In this document: positions 60,601-64,000 of the stretch, piece after piece
Layout: each line of letters starts with the position of its first letter
Numbering within the stretch: position 1 is the first letter of the stretch
NCBI RefSeq assembly: GCF_037975245.1
Contig: NC_092566.1
Span: 16,216,001-16,280,000, forward strand
Reading direction: 5' to 3'
DNA from: Apostichopus japonicus
Lineage: Eukaryota; Echinodermata; Holothuroidea; Aspidochirotida; Stichopodidae
Length of the DNA stretch: 64,000 nucleotides
The notes under the pieces: generated by a model
Databases searched by the model: none
What the model was told of the DNA's origin: nothing
Seen by the model: the letters and a program-made list of their open reading frames with translations, nothing else
Position numbers and translations under genes: made by a program

Positions 60601-61052
60601 GAGTGAGCAACTGGTGGCGTTAGGACACTTCCTAATATTGGGGGAGAGGAAACGATCGGGGGTGGGTGGGGGTGGGGGTCGGTCGGGGGAGGCAGCTAGG
60701 GAGAGCTTTCTGTTCCTCGCTACCTACCAGGGCTGGGCTGGGGTTTCTCCCTTAGAAAAAAGTTAGACATGAACAGTGCATGCTGAGGCACATTGTGGGC
60801 TACTTTTTCTTTGTGAAGTTATAAAATGGGTGGGATGTTCACCCCATTCCACCCTGGATCCACGATTGTGGTGTGATTATATCATATACCTAAACACTAT
60901 CAATATGCTTACGATACCCATCTCAACTATCCCAGGTGCAGAATCCTTTTATGAGGATAAGATTACACTTTATGTTTCATAAATTTTTATAGTCTCCTAT
61001 TTATAAATTGTATTTTATGCTATATATCCTGGAATAAAGAAACTGAAAGTGT
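57678..61052. other. Gene-free stretch
   Basis: It contains (ATA)n runs at 58652-58679 and 58756-58772, a 14-G run near 60299-60312 and a G-rich patch with four or more G tracts at 60640-60690. GCGCCCTCTATTA near 58048 is one of several such words in the window. AATAAA near 61033 is followed by a GTGTGTGG word, a weak poly(A)-site candidate. ORFs of up to 84 codons are unrecognised. Confidence 0.45.
58652..58679. repeat. (ATA)n microsatellite
   Basis: Nine ATA/AAT triplets. An inverted (ATT)n run lies at 58756-58772, so the two could pair. Confidence 0.85.
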
Positions 61053-61216
61053 GTGGATAGGATTACACACTAGGCTTGCATTGGATTACACTGTGTATTG
61101 GATATAGGATTTCACACTATGATTACATGGGATTACACTGTGGGCTATGATTACATGGGATTACACTGTGTGGATAGGATAACACACTATGATTACATGG
61201 GATTACACTGTGTGAA
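61053..61216 (+). repeat. GGATTACACTGTG minisatellite
   Basis: GGATTACACTGTGT and TATGATTACATGGGATTACA alternate with GGATAGGATTACACACTA for about 165 bp. One composite unit (about 59 bp, marked by GGATAGGATAACACACTAT) recurs. The ORF at 61098-61283 is a repeat translation. Confidence 0.85.
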
Positions 61217-61961
61217 AACAAATAACTCTGCACATGCACGTACCCAGACTGTCAGTTCATATACTGTGAAGAACATGTTATAAATATTGCTATAGTTAAG
61301 AAACATTCTATAACTGGGTCGGGTCGCACAATCTTTCATCTTGAGAACATTTCTATACACCGTAAATATTAGACATGTTGACGCGGTGACATGGTTATTA
61401 AAATTTAAAAATCGGATTTGAATGAAAACATATGAAATTGTTTTTATTTCGTATTCCAATAAATAAAATCACCAAAACAGAAATGAAAAGAAAAGGGAAT
61501 AAAATGTTATTTTTACATACTGGTGTGTAGGGTTCATTGAAATCATTAATTTTATGGTTCACTTCTAAGGATAATAACCTCTCACATTGTTTTCAAACTG
61601 TGACTGAAATGCAGCTAATATTTACATGACAATACCTGAATTAGCCAAAGGTTTGTGAAACTTTTAAACCAGACAGAATATCGAATGGTGATTACACTCT
61701 GGTGCAGCAAGGGCGATTCCGGTTATTACGATCGTGCGAAAATCACGGCGCGGTGATAAAAATCGCGTAAGGTATCAGGTTTATTTGTGTGGACATGGGA
61801 AGGGATTGATAAGGGTTACGGATGGGGGTTGAGAAGGGTACAACAGCAGATTGGATTCAAGTCAGGCTCAGTGTAACGTTAACTTTCGTTACTAATTAAG
61901 TCAAGCAGCCATTTCGTGAAATCCTGTGTTTTATGAGGGTGGTTGTGTTGGTAGGGCTGGG
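61217..61961. other. Gene-free stretch
   Basis: No gene, RNA or repeat is supported. Confidence 0.5.
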
Positions 61962-62040
61962 GAGGGGGGATAGTGGTAGGGAACGGGGGATAGTGGTAGG
62001 GAACGGGGGACAGTGGTAGGGAACGGGGTGGGGTGGTGAA
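61962..62040 (+). repeat. 21-bp G-rich minisatellite, about 3.5 units
   Basis: The unit GGGAACGGGGGATAGTGGTA repeats with little change. It has at least eight runs of three or more G within 80 bp, so it meets the usual G-quadruplex pattern on the plus strand. Confidence 0.9.
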
Positions 62041-62508
62041 AGGTGGGTGAACTGTCAGTTAACTCAATGATCTGAAAGTATAAGTCCAAGATGGTGTCTT
62101 ACTATAGTCGCTTATTACTAGTCGACAAGTTTGTTTTGGTTCTAGTACGCCTGTCACAAATCCCACCAAAATCACCATAAGCGTTCAAATGGTTGTCATT
62201 GGAAACAAATCCGTTCGGGCGAGCTGGACAACACGTATCCTGCTATACATGTGGACAGCTTGTTCTGGGCTAGCAAGGCAAACCCCTCCGTAGAGCATAT
62301 ATGATGGTGGGAACACTTTGAGCTGTATACAGGACAGAAGCCATAAGCTTCACTAACCGATTAACAAGTGTCTATAAACTTTTATTATTCATAGATTGTA
62401 ACTTTATTGCCCATGGTAAGATAAGCTGACATTTTGACCAGCTATAAACTAGATATTTTCCCCAATGGAGACGCTAAGAATGACTCTGGTGAGTCGTTAG
62501 TTACTTTA
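62041..62508. other. Gene-free spacer
   Basis: Unique-looking sequence with no supported feature. Confidence 0.5.
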
Positions 62509-62673
62509 TCCTAATTTGGGGTCAAGGGAGTCCACGGACACGCGTAAATGTAAATATATGTATAGCAAGTGAATGTACATATATCTATATATATGTCTAT
62601 ATATATATCTTTATATATATATCTATATATATCTTTATATATATACATATATATATATTTTCTATATATATAT

Positions 62674-62751
<78 letters not shown>

Positions 62752-62796
62752 CATATATATATACATATATATATACATATATACATATATATATAT

Positions 62797-62839
<43 letters not shown>

Positions 62840-63094
62840 TATATACATATATATATACATATATATATATATAAGATGTATATATATGTATATGTATATG
62901 TGTATGTATGTGTGTATATATGCGTGTATATATGTGTTTATATATGTGTATATATATGTATATGTATACATATATATGTATACATATATGTATGTATATA
63001 TATATGTATATATATATATGTATATACATGCATATATGTATATATGTATATATATGTACATTTTATCGTGGACTCATTTGACCCCAAATTAGGA
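62509..63094. mobile_element. TIR element with a TA-microsatellite interior
   Basis: The left end reads TCCTAATTTGGGGTCAAG then GGAGTCCACG. The right end, reverse complemented, reads TCCTAATTTGGGGTCAAA then TGAGTCCACG. These 28-bp terminal inverted repeats differ at only two positions. Nearly everything between 62556 and 63062 is TA, TATC, TACA and TGTG microsatellite, with the left half biased to TATAC/TATC words and the right half to TATATG. No target duplication is obvious. The overlapping Tyr/Ile ORFs (up to 223 codons) are repeat artefacts, even where they run into the right TIR. Confidence 0.78.
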
Positions 63095-64000
63095 CGAAGT
63101 AAACAACGACTAGCCAGTGTTTTGTATTTCTCCGTTTGTTTGGCACCAAACATAATATACTCGAACGGCAATTGTATTTGTTTCTTCTGTTCATTTCGGA
63201 CAATGGACTTTCCACGGTCACCTGCTCCCTTGATGCACTTTTAACAGGAAGTTTTGGTACCTGAACTAAGAAACGACGATAAATAAAAAAAAATGGAATT
63301 TTGATAATTTATTACATGGCTCGAGAGTTTTGATCCGAGGCCGTTGACTGATTACTTTCATGAATTGTTATAAATATACATATATATATACATTATATTT
63401 CGGTACTGCCCTCTGTTATCTTGTATTATTTCCTGCAGTCCCGCTTGTACATGTATTCTCTCGTGACTGCCATCTGTAGTATTACCTTATTGTATTATCT
63501 CTCTTATTGTTGCATTTATGTCTCTTTTACCTCTTTTGGTTGATAAATAGAGAAAAAAGGGAGAATTTGGTACTCAGTGTCCGCAAGCGATTCGTCTATA
63601 TATATCGCGATTATACTATATTCTCCAAAGCATCATACCTTATAAGAACATTGCACTATGATTACTGAAATAAATCTGGCAAAATATGGAATATGAATAA
63701 TAATTGAAGTACGCTAATGTTGAGTAATGAAAGACAACGGAACTACGTTACATTTTGATTTCTTTGCTTTCGACATATTCCTCATAAGTTTCAATGAGAT
63801 TTGACCACAGACGAACTCAGTCCTACTTTGTCTTGGGTATATTATATCCCATGGCCTTATCACATGGCGTTGATGATGTCTTGCGGGCACAGACCTTGAG
63901 ATAAGCTTATGAATATGCTTATGAATATTTATAAACTGGTCTGGAGATAAAACAAGTCCTTCCTTCAGGGACATTTGTCTTTAAGATCATATCTGTTTTT
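63095..64000. other. Gene-free stretch to the end of the window
   Basis: Two TACTG/GACTGCC-containing words (about 63402-63412 and 63463-63477), a short TA run and TTATTG/TATTATCTC words are visible. The direct repeat CTTATGAATAT occurs near 63906-63928. The 86-codon minus ORF (63714-63974) is unrecognised. Confidence 0.45.

Noticed and set aside
61033-61055. Polyadenylation site (AATAAA plus GTGTGTGG)
   Set aside because: AATAAA is common in A+T-rich DNA and the GT-rich word belongs to the start of a minisatellite. No upstream exon is visible.
62573-63244. 223-codon plus-strand ORF, longest in the window
   Set aside because: It is almost entirely Tyr/Ile translation of a TA/TATATG microsatellite. 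Only the last 60 residues are non-repetitive and they match no family I know.

Overview
This window reads as non-coding nuclear DNA from a metazoan, most likely a marine invertebrate deuterostome. An echinoderm, possibly a sea cucumber, is my best guess. The base composition is A+T-rich. It carries dozens of long (TA)n and TG microsatellites, many runs of 8-14 G, several minisatellites, two families of tRNA-derived SINE and many short non-autonomous DNA transposons. There are no bacterial-style operons and no continuous open frame with a recognisable protein family. The host assignment rests on the look of the repeats and on my memory of similar echinoderm repeats, so it is an inference. Layout: 0-9 kb holds unique-looking A+T-rich DNA, a 26-bp minisatellite (2.35-2.56 kb) and one exon-like stretch near 2.8 kb. 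9-15 kb holds five large (TA)n arrays and a hAT-type MITE with perfect 8-bp target duplications (14.1-14.5 kb). 17.8-18.7 kb holds an almost pure (AAAAG)54 tract fused to a 119-bp tandem repeat that seems to be its source. 23-27.8 kb holds two further DNA-transposon remnants and a 2.9-kb minisatellite of about 100 units of 28-31 bp with higher-order structure. 31-34 kb holds a second copy of a dispersed repeat and a 1-kb fold-back MITE inserted into a minisatellite. 35.6-37.5 kb holds a 50-bp minisatellite and a TATATGTG array. 39.9-43.4 kb holds a TTAA-flanked MITE, a U2 snRNA-like fragment and two SINEs in opposite orientations. 46-52.7 kb holds a cluster of CRE/bZIP half-sites with 10-bp phasing, a hAT MITE with a 7/8 target duplication, a TATA/Inr core-promoter candidate and the second, inverted copy of the 14.1-kb MITE. 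54.4 kb holds a possible Ty3/gypsy integrase tail. 55.4-56.4 kb holds a minisatellite with two higher-order periods of about 140 bp. 57.1-57.7 kb has RFX and NRF-1 consensus sites upstream of a 61-codon ORF that encodes a possible small membrane protein. 62.5-63.1 kb holds a TIR element whose interior is almost entirely TA microsatellite. No set of genes can be shown to work together here. The coherent story is repeat biology: repeated hAT-type MITE insertion, growth of microsatellites from transposon or minisatellite sequence, and a few promoter-like islands whose genes, if real, lie mostly outside the window or in introns that cannot be resolved by eye.
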